In this document: positions 56,210 to 64,000 of the stretch, in pieces | How the letters are laid out: each line of letters begins with the position of its first letter | Numbering within the stretch: position 1 is the first letter of the stretch | Source of the DNA: Mycoplana rhizolycopersici | GTDB taxonomy: Bacteria; Pseudomonadota; Alphaproteobacteria; Rhizobiales; Rhizobiaceae | Reading direction: 5' to 3' | Assembly (NCBI RefSeq): GCF_013378445.1 | Contig: NZ_JABXYK010000002.1 | Location: forward strand, 310,001 to 374,000 | Length of the DNA: 64,000 nucleotides | Notes under the pieces: model-generated | Database searches by the model: none | What the model was told of the DNA's origin: nothing | Seen by the model: only the letters and a program-made list of their open reading frames with translations | Translations under genes and position numbers: made by a program

Positions 56210-58252
56210 CTATCGGTTGCGGGCTGCGTTGCGGGCGGCACGAGCCAGTGCCGCGGCGACGCGCGCGGACTGGTCATTCTCGGTCGGCTTGTCAGCCAGA
56301 GTCTTGAAGCTGTCAGCGCCCGGCATGAGCAGCTCCTCTATGTCGTGCTGTTCAGGAACAGGCGTCTTTTCGATACGATCAGCCACGGCATCCCACTCGT
56401 CATCGCCCCAATACGGAAGGCCGAGCCGGTAGGCACCGGCGAGGCTCTGGTTCAGCATGTCCATCGCCTCGTTGCGGCGGCCCTCAGAAAGGCGCCAGAC
56501 GTAGCGGGTGTGTCCGGTACGCTTTGACTTTTCCGGCACGCGGGACTCCGCCGTCGCCTGTCTGAAGAATTCGTCGCCGAGACCGCGGGCAAACTGGATG
56601 TAACCGGCCTGCGCCGGATCGTCCTTCTTGAAGTCGCGATAGAGGCGCAGTTTGAAGGCCGAGGCGTTGAACGTGTAGAAGCGCGACGTCCATTTCTGCT
56701 TCTTGCGCCGGCCCTTCTTGTCGTGCTCATGCGCCTGGGCGATGGCGGGTGCGGCATCCGAGCTGCCGCCACGCACCATGATCACCTTCGACTTTGGATG
56801 GCGGCGGACCCAGCCATAGACATCATCGGTATAGGCGTTGCCGTCGATCGCCAGAAAGTCGCAAGTGCGCTTACGTCCGGCGACATCGGGGAACTGCCGT
56901 ATCAGAAGCCGGTCAAGTTCGTCGCGGACCTGCGTTTCCGAGATATGCCCGGAATGTTCCTTGAACTCCGCAAGATGGCGACCGGCACGATTGTCGATGA
57001 CGCCGCAATCGATCACTGCGCGGTAACGGTTACGACCATAACCGACGAGGGTCCATTCGACGCGGTCGCCCTGGACGTCCACACCGATGACCAGTACGAG
57101 CGCCTCGGCGGGAATGACGCCGCGGGCAAAGCCGGTATCCTCGGCGCGGTCACGGAGCACTTCCCAGTCGACGGCCTTGTTGTCGGCTTCATAGGCAAGG
57201 CCGAGCCAGTCGTTGAAGAACGTCTGCTCTGCGCCCGATCCGTCCTCGCGCTTCTCCGGACCGCCTGCCTGCAATCCCAGATATTCGGCGGCGAGGTTCT
57301 CCCAGCGCTCGAACGGCGAATAGGCCATCCAGATCCGGAACGACCGATGCCGCCGCGCCCGCTCCGGATATTTGGCGACCCACCTGGCGCCGTTCTCCGG
57401 CTGCACCATCCACTCGCGATGATGCTCCTGGATCTCGCAGCCGCATTCGACGCATACGAAGTGCGCCTTCTCCGGGTGCGCGGGGTCGATATGGTCCCGC
57501 ATGTTCTCCCAGCGCAGATCCTGCAGGTGTCCGCAGTGGGGACAGGGAACGTGATAAGTCTCCTGCGTGCCCTCGTCGAAGTTCTGCGTGATCTTGCAGC
57601 CGGGCGACACCATCGGCGTCGAGATCTTGAAGATCTTGCCGGTGAAGAACGCCTTCGTTCGGCTGTCGGCCTGGACCTCCGGATCGCCGGCCTCATTCTT
57701 CTGCCACTTCGCCAGGTCGTCCTGGACCTGCTTGCGCGGCGAGATCATCGACAGGCCGGCGGGCGAATTGGCGCCTGCCGCCTGGATCGCGCCGCGCCCG
57801 TCGATCCGCTCCTTGTAGAGCACCTTGTTGCTGGCCTCGCGGCTGTTCGTCGAGAACAGCGCGGCAATCCGCGGCGTCTCCCGCACGAGCGGCATCAGCT
57901 TCGTTTTCGACCAGCGCGCGGCGTTCTCTTCCGTCGGATGGACGTAGAGGAAGTCGCCGGGCGTCATGTCGAGCGAGCCGAGCGTGAAGATGTTGGCGCA
58001 GATCGTGCCGCCAATCTGCGCCGACTTCGCCAGGCTGACGACGTTGCAGGGATCTTCCGGCGACAGCGCCCTCAATATCTCCGAGAAGAACGGCACCAGC
58101 CGCTCATTATACGGGCCGGCGTGGTCGGTGATGCGCTCGGAAAAGACGATGTTGTCCTTTGCCCATCGCAGATAGTCGACCGGCGGCGGTGGCTCGGTGA
58201 CCTCGGCCAACACGTCATAGACGAGCCTCGCCGGGTTATAGAGCATCGTCAT
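56210..58252 (-). CDS. Terminase large subunit (GpA family)
   Basis: A 680-residue DNA packaging motor and nuclease. The N-terminal ATPase region has NVVSLAKSAQIGGTICANIF (Walker-A-like) and the C-terminal nuclease starts near LVLVIGVDVQGDRVEWTLVG (Asp). Cys pairs in CPHCGHLQDLRWE and CVECGCEIQEHH form the zinc-binding insert typical of GpA. It overlaps TerS by four bases. GpA-type enzymes usually cut at cos sites. Confidence 0.95.
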   Translation of the reverse strand: MTMLYNPARLVYDVLAEVTEPPPPVDYLRWAKDNIVFSERITDHAGPYNERLVPFFSEILRALSPEDPCNVVSLAKSAQIGGTICANIFTLGSLDMTPGDFLYVHPTEENAARWSKTKLMPLVRETPRIAALFSTNSREASNKVLYKERIDGRGAIQAAGANSPAGLSMISPRKQVQDDLAKWQKNEAGDPEVQADSRTKAFFTGKIFKISTPMVSPGCKITQNFDEGTQETYHVPCPHCGHLQDLRWENMRDHIDPAHPEKAHFVCVECGCEIQEHHREWMVQPENGARWVAKYPERARRHRSFRIWMAYSPFERWENLAAEYLGLQAGGPEKREDGSGAEQTFFNDWLGLAYEADNKAVDWEVLRDRAEDTGFARGVIPAEALVLVIGVDVQGDRVEWTLVGYGRNRYRAVIDCGVIDNRAGRHLAEFKEHSGHISETQVRDELDRLLIRQFPDVAGRKRTCDFLAIDGNAYTDDVYGWVRRHPKSKVIMVRGGSSDAAPAIAQAHEHDKKGRRKKQKWTSRFYTFNASAFKLRLYRDFKKDDPAQAGYIQFARGLGDEFFRQATAESRVPEKSKRTGHTRYVWRLSEGRRNEAMDMLNQSLAGAYRLGLPYWGDDEWDAVADRIEKTPVPEQHDIEELLMPGADSFKTLADKPTENDQSARVAAALARAARNAARNR

Positions 58253-58929
58253 TCGGCGCCGTCCTCGTCGTCTTCAACGTGCTCGGGAAGGTCCGCCTGG
58301 CGCTTGCGGAAATCCTCCGCCGCCTTCGCGCGAACACTGCGGAAAGTTTTGAGCAACGCATGCTGCACGTCGTGCTGGGGAATGCCGAACTGCGCGGCCA
58401 TGACCTTCGCCATCTCGCCAATCCCCATTTCCATGACCTTGAACGCCTCGGCCGCGACCCGTCCCATCTCCCGGCGCGCGACCTCGGCAAGCATGTAGCG
58501 GCCGATTTCGAGCATCTCCTCGCGCTCGGCCTTTTCGGTCGCGATCCGCTCGCGACGAAGGCGGAGCTGGGCCAGCTCGTCCTGCGTCGGATCGGTCGGC
58601 GCCGGGGGCAGCGTTGGCGCCGACACCTGCTTCCGATCGGGCTCGCGCCGTTCTGTCGGTGGGGCCTGCGGTTCCGCCGTGCGATCGGCCGGCATCGCAT
58701 CAGCACTCAGGGCAGCCGCACCGTTCGCACCGAAACGCTGGCTGGGGTCGAGGAACCGGCGAAGCTGCTGCTTGGCAACCTCGGCCCGGATCTTCGCATA
58801 GCGCCCGGCGCCCTCGATCGCGTCGCCGCTGATCTGGCCCTCGGCGATGTACTGAGAGACGCGCCCTGGCGAAACGCCGATATGGGCCGCGAACTCGCCC
58901 TTGCTCATCGCCACCGCAGTGCCGTCCAT
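58249..58929 (-). CDS. Terminase small subunit-like protein (Nu1 type)
   Basis: A 226-residue protein. A helix-turn-helix is seen at the N-terminus (SKGEFAAHIGVSPGRVSQYI, residues 9-28) followed by a wing (EGAGRYAKIRAEVAKQQL). The rest is helical and ends in an acidic tail (EHVEDDEDGAE) that would bind TerL, as in Nu1. The start may also be the ATG at 58908. CTAAAG repeats lie immediately upstream and are candidate binding sites. Confidence 0.85.
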   Translation of the reverse strand: MDGTAVAMSKGEFAAHIGVSPGRVSQYIAEGQISGDAIEGAGRYAKIRAEVAKQQLRRFLDPSQRFGANGAAALSADAMPADRTAEPQAPPTERREPDRKQVSAPTLPPAPTDPTQDELAQLRLRRERIATEKAEREEMLEIGRYMLAEVARREMGRVAAEAFKVMEMGIGEMAKVMAAQFGIPQHDVQHALLKTFRSVRAKAAEDFRKRQADLPEHVEDDEDGAE

Positions 58930-58981
58930 CTTTAGGCGCTCGCTCGTCTTTAGCCGTTTCGTCTTTAGCGCCCGACTTTAG
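58930..58981 (-). repeat. Four CTAAAG boxes before the terminase genes
   Basis: On the minus strand CTAAAG occurs four times in 52 bases (plus-strand CTTTAG at 58930, 58948, 58963 and 58976, spaced 18, 15 and 13), each preceded by G/C bases (GSCTAAAG). They abut the TerS start. In lambda, Nu1 binds repeated R sites at cos right before its own gene, so these are candidate cosB boxes. The rest of the gap to 59076 has no gene. Confidence 0.6.
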
Positions 58982-59076
58982 GCTTCAGAAATTCACACGG
59001 TCTGGACAATACCAGCGGTGCCAAATACCCGCAGCGCCGGTCTGGCCGGGGAGGACCCGCGAATTGGGTTGAACGG

Positions 59077-59823
59077 TCACCGGGCCGTCCGCATGGCACG
59101 GGCGAAGGCGACCGTGAAGTTATCGTCGATGGTCGCGGCGACATGCCGCTCGACGACGGCTTCGAGCTGAAGCCTGACCCGATAGCCCTCAGACCTGATG
59201 AAGAGCATCACCGGGAAGACGCTGTCGTCCTTCGGGCTGCGCTGCCAGACACCCGGAAACATGTGTCCCCCACGCTTCGGGACGAAGTACCGCGCGCTGC
59301 GATAGTTCTTGTTCCGCTTCAGGCTGGCGTCGCTGCGAACACGGGTAGCCCCAGCGCCACGATAGTCAATCTTCAGGTCGGCCATCACGCGGTTCAGGAA
59401 GCCCTGGGTGGTGTTGCCATACCGATCGAGCGGAGTGCGCTCCGCAGGGACGGCTACCTCACCACGCATCATCAGGCCCCGCTCGATCAGCTGCCGCTCG
59501 AAGGCTTTATGCGTCCGTCGACCGCCTTGGATCTGCGGGCCGAGGAAGGCCGTTGCGGGCAATGCCCCCTTGGTTCGATCACCGGTGACAACGACAGCCG
59601 CCCGCATGTTCTGCCGGGTGGCACGGTCGTAGACAACACCGCGCTTGGCATATGGGGTAGGGCGGTCGAACACCCGATCCATTTCCTTCTGCACCGCGAG
59701 GCGTCCGCCCTTGGCCGTCTCGTTCAAGGCGAGCATTGCCGCGTACGGCATTTGCTTGCGGGCGACATCGGACATGGAACGTTCGAACTTTCGAAGATCG
59801 AACCTAACCTCGGTGTCGAGCAT
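59077..59823 (-). CDS. Prophage minor tail protein Z-like
   Basis: A 248-residue basic protein. The start at 59823 has GAGGA upstream and begins MLDTEVRFDLRKFERSMSDV; the longer frame to 59958 is unlikely. The pattern MPYAAMLALNETAKGGRLAV and GVWQRSPKDDSVFPVMLFIR recalls the minor tail protein Z family. In lambda Z follows FII, but here the gene lies before the terminase genes, so it may be displaced or have another role. Confidence 0.65.
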   Translation of the reverse strand: MLDTEVRFDLRKFERSMSDVARKQMPYAAMLALNETAKGGRLAVQKEMDRVFDRPTPYAKRGVVYDRATRQNMRAAVVVTGDRTKGALPATAFLGPQIQGGRRTHKAFERQLIERGLMMRGEVAVPAERTPLDRYGNTTQGFLNRVMADLKIDYRGAGATRVRSDASLKRNKNYRSARYFVPKRGGHMFPGVWQRSPKDDSVFPVMLFIRSEGYRVRLQLEAVVERHVAATIDDNFTVAFARAMRTAR

Positions 59824-59893
59824 GGCCGTCCTCAAAGCAATGCCGCCGTTACAGCGACGGGATTCATGATCGCCCCCATCGGCTGGCAAAGCA

Positions 59894-59924
59894 AAACCCG
59901 CCGAGCGTTTCCGCCAGCGGGTTT
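59894..59924. terminator. Symmetric hairpin, terminator-like
   Basis: AAACCCGC (59894-59901) pairs with GCGGGTTT (59917-59924) around a 15-base loop; on the minus strand the T-rich side is GGGTTTTGCTTT. It lies between the minor tail Z-like gene and the opposite-strand RTX gene; 59925-60125 has no gene and becomes AT-rich towards the RTX start. Confidence 0.6.
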
Positions 59925-60125
59925 CTGAACCTGATCTAACGTGCTGACTATCTGTCAACTTCCAAACGCGGGCAACACCTTTTTGAAGTTGTCGAATTAG
60001 CTATATGTCTCAGTGCCTTAGATGCATTTGCATCTGGCTTGTGGAGCTTGCTTTCAAAAATACTCGCTGATAGGTTGAACCATGAATTGTCTGGGGTGTG
60101 GAACTAGGCATCAGGGGAATGATTG

Positions 60126-61325
60126 ATGGTAAACATATACGTGAACAAAGGCTTTCCATTCGGTCTGCATAGATTTCAAATGTTTGGCGGATTATTTAGT
60201 CCTTACGTTGATCATGCTCTCGGGAAAAACAGCTTTCGTTCGCATGACTATTGGGGTGAATACAAGACTTTCGATATAAAGGGGACTGGATTTAGATACA
60301 CCGAAAGTGGAAATAAATTCAAATCCGGAACTATTACAGATATTGTCGTTTTTGATCCAAATGGTAAAGTAAATAGTTCACTTTCTGTTTCACCGTCAGA
60401 GAAATTATTTTCTATAAAAGGACTATCTTTAAAATCAAAGGAGTTAGTCAAATTTATCGATAATGAGAATGTATACCAATACGGTAAGTATGACAAGTAC
60501 TACGTTATCTTTGAGAAGAATGTTTTTAAAGGGAGGGATTTGTTCAGAGGTGGCAATCTTGCAGATGAAGTTAACCTGCAAGATGGGGACGATGTTGCTT
60601 ACGGGTATGGGGGAGATGATATTTTATCTGCTTCTTCGGGTAGAGATATACTATATGGCGGCGATGGGAACGATCAACTTGATGGTGGGGCAGGGAAAGA
60701 TTTTGCATACGGTGGCAAGGGTGACGACACCTTGTTGTTGGGGCCTGGGAATGATGTGGGGTATGGAGGCAGTGGCGCCGACGGATTAAACGGTCAACAT
60801 GGTAATGACAGACTTTATGGCGATCGTGGGAATGATCTTCTGGAGGGGCACAACGGGAACGATACCCTTTATGGTGGCAGCGGAAGCGATACGCTGAGAG
60901 GGGATCGAGGCAACGATAAATTGGTCGGTGGTACCGGTGCGGACTCTCTTGTTGGGGGCGAGGGAAGAGATACATTTATCTTCACCTCTGTGAAAGATTC
61001 CTTTTACAGTAAAAAGCTCGCCCATAAATTTCTGCTCATTGACAAAAACGGTGACCAGCTCCAGGGCTTTGATTGGATTGAAGACTTCTCTAAAGGTGAC
61101 AAGATAGACCTGAGAGCAATCGACGCGAATATTCATACGCCCAAGAATAACAAATTCACTTGGATAGGCGAATCGGAGTTCAGTGGTGCGGCTGGAGAGC
61201 TTCGCTTCCAAGGTTATCATGGCCCCGGAATATTGTTCGAAGGCGACACGAACGGCGATAAGATTGCAGATATTGCGGTGGCTCTAAGGGGCTACAAACC
61301 AGTCGTCGAAGACTTCTTCCTTTGA
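60126..61325 (+). CDS. RTX calcium-binding protein, AT-rich insertion in the prophage
   Basis: A 399-residue protein read opposite to the phage genes. The first 140 residues are of unknown type, Lys/Phe/Tyr-rich (MVNIYVNKGFPFGLHRFQMF). Residues about 145-295 hold RTX units ([20 protein letters not shown]). The C-terminal M10-type domain follows (WIEDFSKGDKIDLRAIDANI, ending VEDFFL). Codon use is much AT-richer than its neighbours, a sign of recent transfer. No signal peptide, so type I secretion is expected. It is very likely a cargo (moron) gene, expressed in the lysogen from its own promoter. The 220 bases after it hold nothing recognised. Confidence 0.88.
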   Translation: MVNIYVNKGFPFGLHRFQMFGGLFSPYVDHALGKNSFRSHDYWGEYKTFDIKGTGFRYTESGNKFKSGTITDIVVFDPNGKVNSSLSVSPSEKLFSIKGLSLKSKELVKFIDNENVYQYGKYDKYYVIFEKNVFKGRDLFRGGNLADEVNLQDGDDVAYGYGGDDILSASSGRDILYGGDGNDQLDGGAGKDFAYGGKGDDTLLLGPGNDVGYGGSGADGLNGQHGNDRLYGDRGNDLLEGHNGNDTLYGGSGSDTLRGDRGNDKLVGGTGADSLVGGEGRDTFIFTSVKDSFYSKKLAHKFLLIDKNGDQLQGFDWIEDFSKGDKIDLRAIDANIHTPKNNKFTWIGESEFSGAAGELRFQGYHGPGILFEGDTNGDKIADIAVALRGYKPVVEDFFL

Positions 61326-61546
61326 CTAAAGGAGTGCAGTCAAAGGCATCAACGTCCTAATACGGTAAAGAAAGGTAGACGCGTTCAAAGATGAGCGCGA
61401 CTCGGCGACCTCCATCGCTTGCGCGCGATAGTGGACCTCTAGTTATGCCCTGCGTTAGCTGAAGGCTCGTCTGCGGCCCAGTCTAAAGCGAAATGTGCCT
61501 CGTCAATTCGATTAACTAGTTTCGCCCACCATCAGCGATCGGGCTG

Positions 61547-62338
61547 CTAAGGGTTTGGTGACGGTGGGAACCTTGACTGGTTGCAGCCAATCCACGGCCT
61601 GCGAGCGGGAAAGAAGGTGGAAAGTGAATGGCTTTCCAAGTTGTTCTTTAATTCCATGTGCAGGGCTACCAGCGCATCCTGCCAAAGCTGCCAGTCGAGC
61701 CGGGAGAGAATGTCACCGCGCAGCGAACGGTCCAGCTTCCACTTCCGATAGGCGCCCTTGACGGGACGATGGCGGCGCTGGTCGAAGCCGTTGTCGGTAT
61801 AGGTGTAAACGCGCCCGAGCCTGTCCTTTGCCTTCCTGTCAATGAACCACATCGCGCGCCCATTCACATCGAGCATCGGCCGGGCCACTGGCTCAGACGC
61901 GTCCCAGGACGGCCCACGGCCCAGCATGGCGGCGCTGATGACTAGGTTAACCACGTGCCTGCCGTTCAGCCTGTCGCTTCGGCTGCGCTGTTCCTCGGCA
62001 ATCCGATCCACCTCAGCGCGGATCAGCCCATACGGATCCTGCCATTCGGGGAAGGGGTTCCAGCCGTGCGCGATCTCGAAGCCTTCGCGGCTCGCCAGCG
62101 CGCGCACCGCGTCACCGACGAGCACCGCATCGGATGCCGGCTCGCCCTCATAGATGTAGCTAGGGATCGTGCCGTAGGCGTTCGGGCTACGGTCGATCAT
62201 GGTGCCGAGTGCGGCGATCTCGACGATCGCATTCCAGCTCGATCCCGCGACGACAGAGCCGCCCCCACCAGCGCCGATCTTCGGCAGCTCGTGCACGAAA
62301 GCCCAGGTCAGAAGCTTTTCGATCGTGATTTTCTTCAT
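61547..62338 (-). CDS. Conserved phage protein of unknown function
   Basis: A 263-residue protein (MKKITIEKLLTWAFVHELPK, VVNLVISAAMLGRGPSWDAS, FIDRKAKDRLGRVYTYTDNG). No signal or membrane segment. Its position after the primase gene and the repeat array suggests a role in replication, recombination or its control, but no motif proves it. I believe similar proteins occur in other rhizobial prophages. Confidence 0.75.
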   Translation of the reverse strand: MKKITIEKLLTWAFVHELPKIGAGGGGSVVAGSSWNAIVEIAALGTMIDRSPNAYGTIPSYIYEGEPASDAVLVGDAVRALASREGFEIAHGWNPFPEWQDPYGLIRAEVDRIAEEQRSRSDRLNGRHVVNLVISAAMLGRGPSWDASEPVARPMLDVNGRAMWFIDRKAKDRLGRVYTYTDNGFDQRRHRPVKGAYRKWKLDRSLRGDILSRLDWQLWQDALVALHMELKNNLESHSLSTFFPARRPWIGCNQSRFPPSPNP

Positions 62339-62349
62339 CTTTCCCTCTT

Positions 62350-62594
62350 CTGACCAGTTATGACCAGTTTCTGACCAGTCGAATGAATAGTTTTATCTCT
62401 ATGTTTCATATGCTTGGACCAGTTTGACCAGTTCAAGCGTCTCTACCTATGTCCATTCCCTCCACACCTCCCCATCCTCATATGTATAGACACGCGCAAA
62501 CTCGTCAGAACTCGTCAGCCCTATTGATTTCATTGTCTTTTCCATCACCTTGAAGTGGTCAGGCACTCGTCAGCAACACGTCAGAACTGGTCAG
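62350..62594. repeat. Eleven-copy two-orientation repeat array, candidate phage origin
   Basis: The gap between the primase gene and the next gene holds TGACCAGT at 62351, 62361, 62372 and 62425, with one GGACCAGT at 62416. Its reverse-complement form ACTsGTCA follows in AACTCGTCAG (62499, 62509, in perfect tandem), AAGTGGTCAG (62553), CACTCGTCAG (62564), AACACGTCAG (62575) and AACTGGTCAG (62585). Spacing within groups is 9-11 bases, one helical turn. An AT-richer section (62380-62415, 62520-62550) separates the groups. This looks like an iteron-type replication origin or a strong operator. Confidence 0.72.
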
Positions 62595-62626
62595 ATACAG
62601 CCCCGTAAGGTGGGGTTCCGGGGAGA

Positions 62627-64000
62627 TCACCGGTCCGGAAATTCGTCGGGAAACGGCGCATCGGGATCAAAGCGGCCCTCAGGCGGATCGGAAGGCGAGG
62701 CGCGCGCAGGCACGTTCGAAAGCCTGATGCCGATATAGACGACGCCGGTATCCGTTCGCTCCTTCGAGAACTTCTTGCCCATGATGCGCCCGAAGCTGGT
62801 CACGTTCATGGGTTTCCCGCCCTGGTCGATCGTGTCGTCGCAATAGGCCTGGTAGAGCACCTTGCCCTGCAAGGGCGGCGCGTTCGCATCCCTGATGACG
62901 CAACGACCAACGAAACCCGCTGTTCGGTCCATGTCGTCGCGATACTCCTGCGTGGCTCGCTCGACGGCCTCGGGGATGATCAGGCCCTCCCGAAGGAAGA
63001 TGTGAACCCCCTCGATCAGCCAGTTGAGGATACCCGGATATTCGGGCTCGAACGACGAGACGATCTCCTCGAACTCTCGCCTGTCCTCCTTGGCGATCTT
63101 GTTCGGCCAATGGATCACGGCCATTCGCCGCCAGATGCCGTCGTCCGTGCCAGTGATCCGCGGATAACCATTGCCGCTCATGATGGCGATGAAGATGGGC
63201 AGGAAGTCGGTATAGCCTGAGAAGAGGTCGCGCGCGGTGATCATCTCGCCACCCGTCAGTTCTTTCACGAGGTTCTCGCGCAGATCCTCGCCCTCCGGCA
63301 GCTCCTTGACGCGCAGCAGGCGCTTTCCGAGCAATCGGGCAAGGTCGGGGCTCGCGCTGCCCGAGGATCCGCCTTCGCCGATCAGGCTGGTAGCAGGCAA
63401 CGTCACCGCCGCCTCGCCAAGCAAGCGGCAGAGCGTTTCCATGTAGACGGACTTGCCATTGGCACCGTCACCATAGTGGAAGAACAGATACTGCACCGTG
63501 ATCCCCAGCAGCCCCAGGCCCGAACTGACTTGCACCAGGCGGCGCACGGCCGGATCGGGCAACTTGCTGTCTATGAAGGCCATCCACTTCGGGCACTTCG
63601 CGCCGGGCTTGTAGCGCACCGGAATGATGTGGGTGATCATGTCCTGCCGGCGATGACCGGGGATCACCTCCAGCGTCGAATCGATACACGCTTCGATGAA
63701 CTCGGGCGCATCTGGCGTCTCCGCCGTGCTCTTGTGGCGCGGGTTGCGCCTGCGCTCGGTCTTGCGGCCAAAGCGCAGGGTCGCATTCTCCACGGCCACC
63801 ATCATCCGATCGGTATTGAAGTCATTCGGATCGCGCATGATGTGCGGCGCGGCGCATTCCAGCGCTGCGTTCATCTTCGCCACGTTCTTCGAGGTGACAG
63901 CATGATCAAGGCGCCGCTTGACGCGTTTGCCATGAGATTCCTTCGCCTTGAGGGCTTCCGTCGCGAGTCGTTTCTCGATCGGGCCGCGCTCTTCCTCCGA
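62627..64000 (-). CDS. P4/D5-type phage primase-helicase, N-terminus outside the window
   Basis: A superfamily 3 helicase of the P4 alpha/D5 family that would unwind and prime phage DNA. The frame is open to base 64000 without a stop, so the 458 visible residues are the C-terminal part and the primase part lies beyond the edge. Seen are the Walker A FHYGDGANGKSVYMETL, Walker-B region GKRLLRVKELPEGEDL, the sensor DFLPIFIAIMSGNGYPRI and DDGIWRRMAVIHWP, followed by a C-terminal winged-helix-like part (NVTSFGRIMGKKFSKERT). The repeat array starts 33 bases after its stop. Confidence 0.93.
   Translation of the reverse strand, partial: SEEERGPIEKRLATEALKAKESHGKRVKRRLDHAVTSKNVAKMNAALECAAPHIMRDPNDFNTDRMMVAVENATLRFGRKTERRRNPRHKSTAETPDAPEFIEACIDSTLEVIPGHRRQDMITHIIPVRYKPGAKCPKWMAFIDSKLPDPAVRRLVQVSSGLGLLGITVQYLFFHYGDGANGKSVYMETLCRLLGEAAVTLPATSLIGEGGSSGSASPDLARLLGKRLLRVKELPEGEDLRENLVKELTGGEMITARDLFSGYTDFLPIFIAIMSGNGYPRITGTDDGIWRRMAVIHWPNKIAKEDRREFEEIVSSFEPEYPGILNWLIEGVHIFLREGLIIPEAVERATQEYRDDMDRTAGFVGRCVIRDANAPPLQGKVLYQAYCDDTIDQGGKPMNVTSFGRIMGKKFSKERTDTGVVYIGIRLSNVPARASPSDPPEGRFDPDAPFPDEFPDR

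Larger units (their letters stand above)
37086..64000. mobile_element. Lambda-like prophage, right end outside the window
   Basis: Nearly all genes lie on the minus strand and follow the classic order: primase-helicase, TerS, TerL, gpW, portal, protease, scaffold, decoration protein, capsid, completion proteins, tail, host-specificity protein, lysis. The head genes are of lambda type (GpA, W, B, C, D, E) while the tail chaperones resemble gene transfer agents and alphaproteobacterial siphophages. All structural genes look intact, so a functional phage is possible. No integrase or repressor is in view. The left end may instead lie near the tRNA-Pro at 30 kb. Confidence 0.92.

Noticed and set aside
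58930-58981. CTAAAG boxes as ribosome-binding or -10 promoter elements
   Set aside because: Four evenly spread copies, one touching the start codon, do not fit a single promoter or Shine-Dalgarno site.
62350-62594. CRISPR array as an explanation of the repeats before the primase gene
   Set aside because: The repeated word is only 8-10 bases, occurs in both orientations and has no spacers of constant length.

Overview
The window looks like the chromosome of a Rhizobiales bacterium, most likely Rhizobiaceae (Rhizobium/Agrobacterium/Ensifer type). Supporting this are the LdtR-LdtP pair, the Mg-type HemB, the CBP3-type ubiquinol-cytochrome c chaperone, the glyA-nrdR-ribDE-ribH-nusB and plsX-fabH-ihfA-merR-tRNA-Pro gene orders, the DUF982 and DUF1515 small proteins, and GC-rich codon use up to about 30 kb.

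1-30 kb is ordinary core chromosome. In order it holds: the end of a chemotaxis receptor; a SulP anion transporter behind a folded leader; a secreted protein; parC; an AbrB/Doc toxin-antitoxin pair with a palindromic operator; a DMT exporter; the Bpt protein transferase; an RDD membrane protein; hemB; the LdtR regulator and its L,D-transpeptidase; glyA, nrdR, ribD and ribE; a Tat-exported Hint protein and a cupin that sit inside the riboflavin cluster; ribH, nusB, an MFS transporter and an H+-pyrophosphatase; bamE; a cytochrome bc1 assembly chaperone; yceD, plsX, fabH, ihfA and a MerR regulator; a DUF982 protein; and a tRNA-Pro(GGG) gene with encoded CCA.

30-37 kb is accessory DNA of lower GC. 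It has a three-gene cassette (zinc-ribbon/HEPN protein, small beta-rich protein, small membrane protein; a possible defence or superinfection-exclusion module), two secreted RTX calcium-binding proteins, a gene broken by an amber stop and small zinc-finger genes of phage type.

37 kb to the right edge is a lambda-like prophage, nearly all on the minus strand and cut by the window edge. Read in transcription order it has: a P4/D5-type primase-helicase, an array of eleven 8-10 bp repeats in two orientations (candidate replication origin), a phage protein, an inserted RTX gene on the opposite strand, a minor tail Z-like protein, repeated CTAAAG boxes (candidate cosB), TerS, TerL, gpW, portal, S49 protease, scaffold, decoration and capsid proteins, head-tail completion proteins, a tail module with GTA-like chaperones, a tape measure protein, a large host-specificity protein with many repeats, and finally endolysin and a small holin-like protein. 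No integrase or second attachment site is visible, so the exact prophage ends are not resolved. Three RTX proteins with related C-terminal secretion domains flank or interrupt the prophage and are probably lysogenic-conversion cargo.
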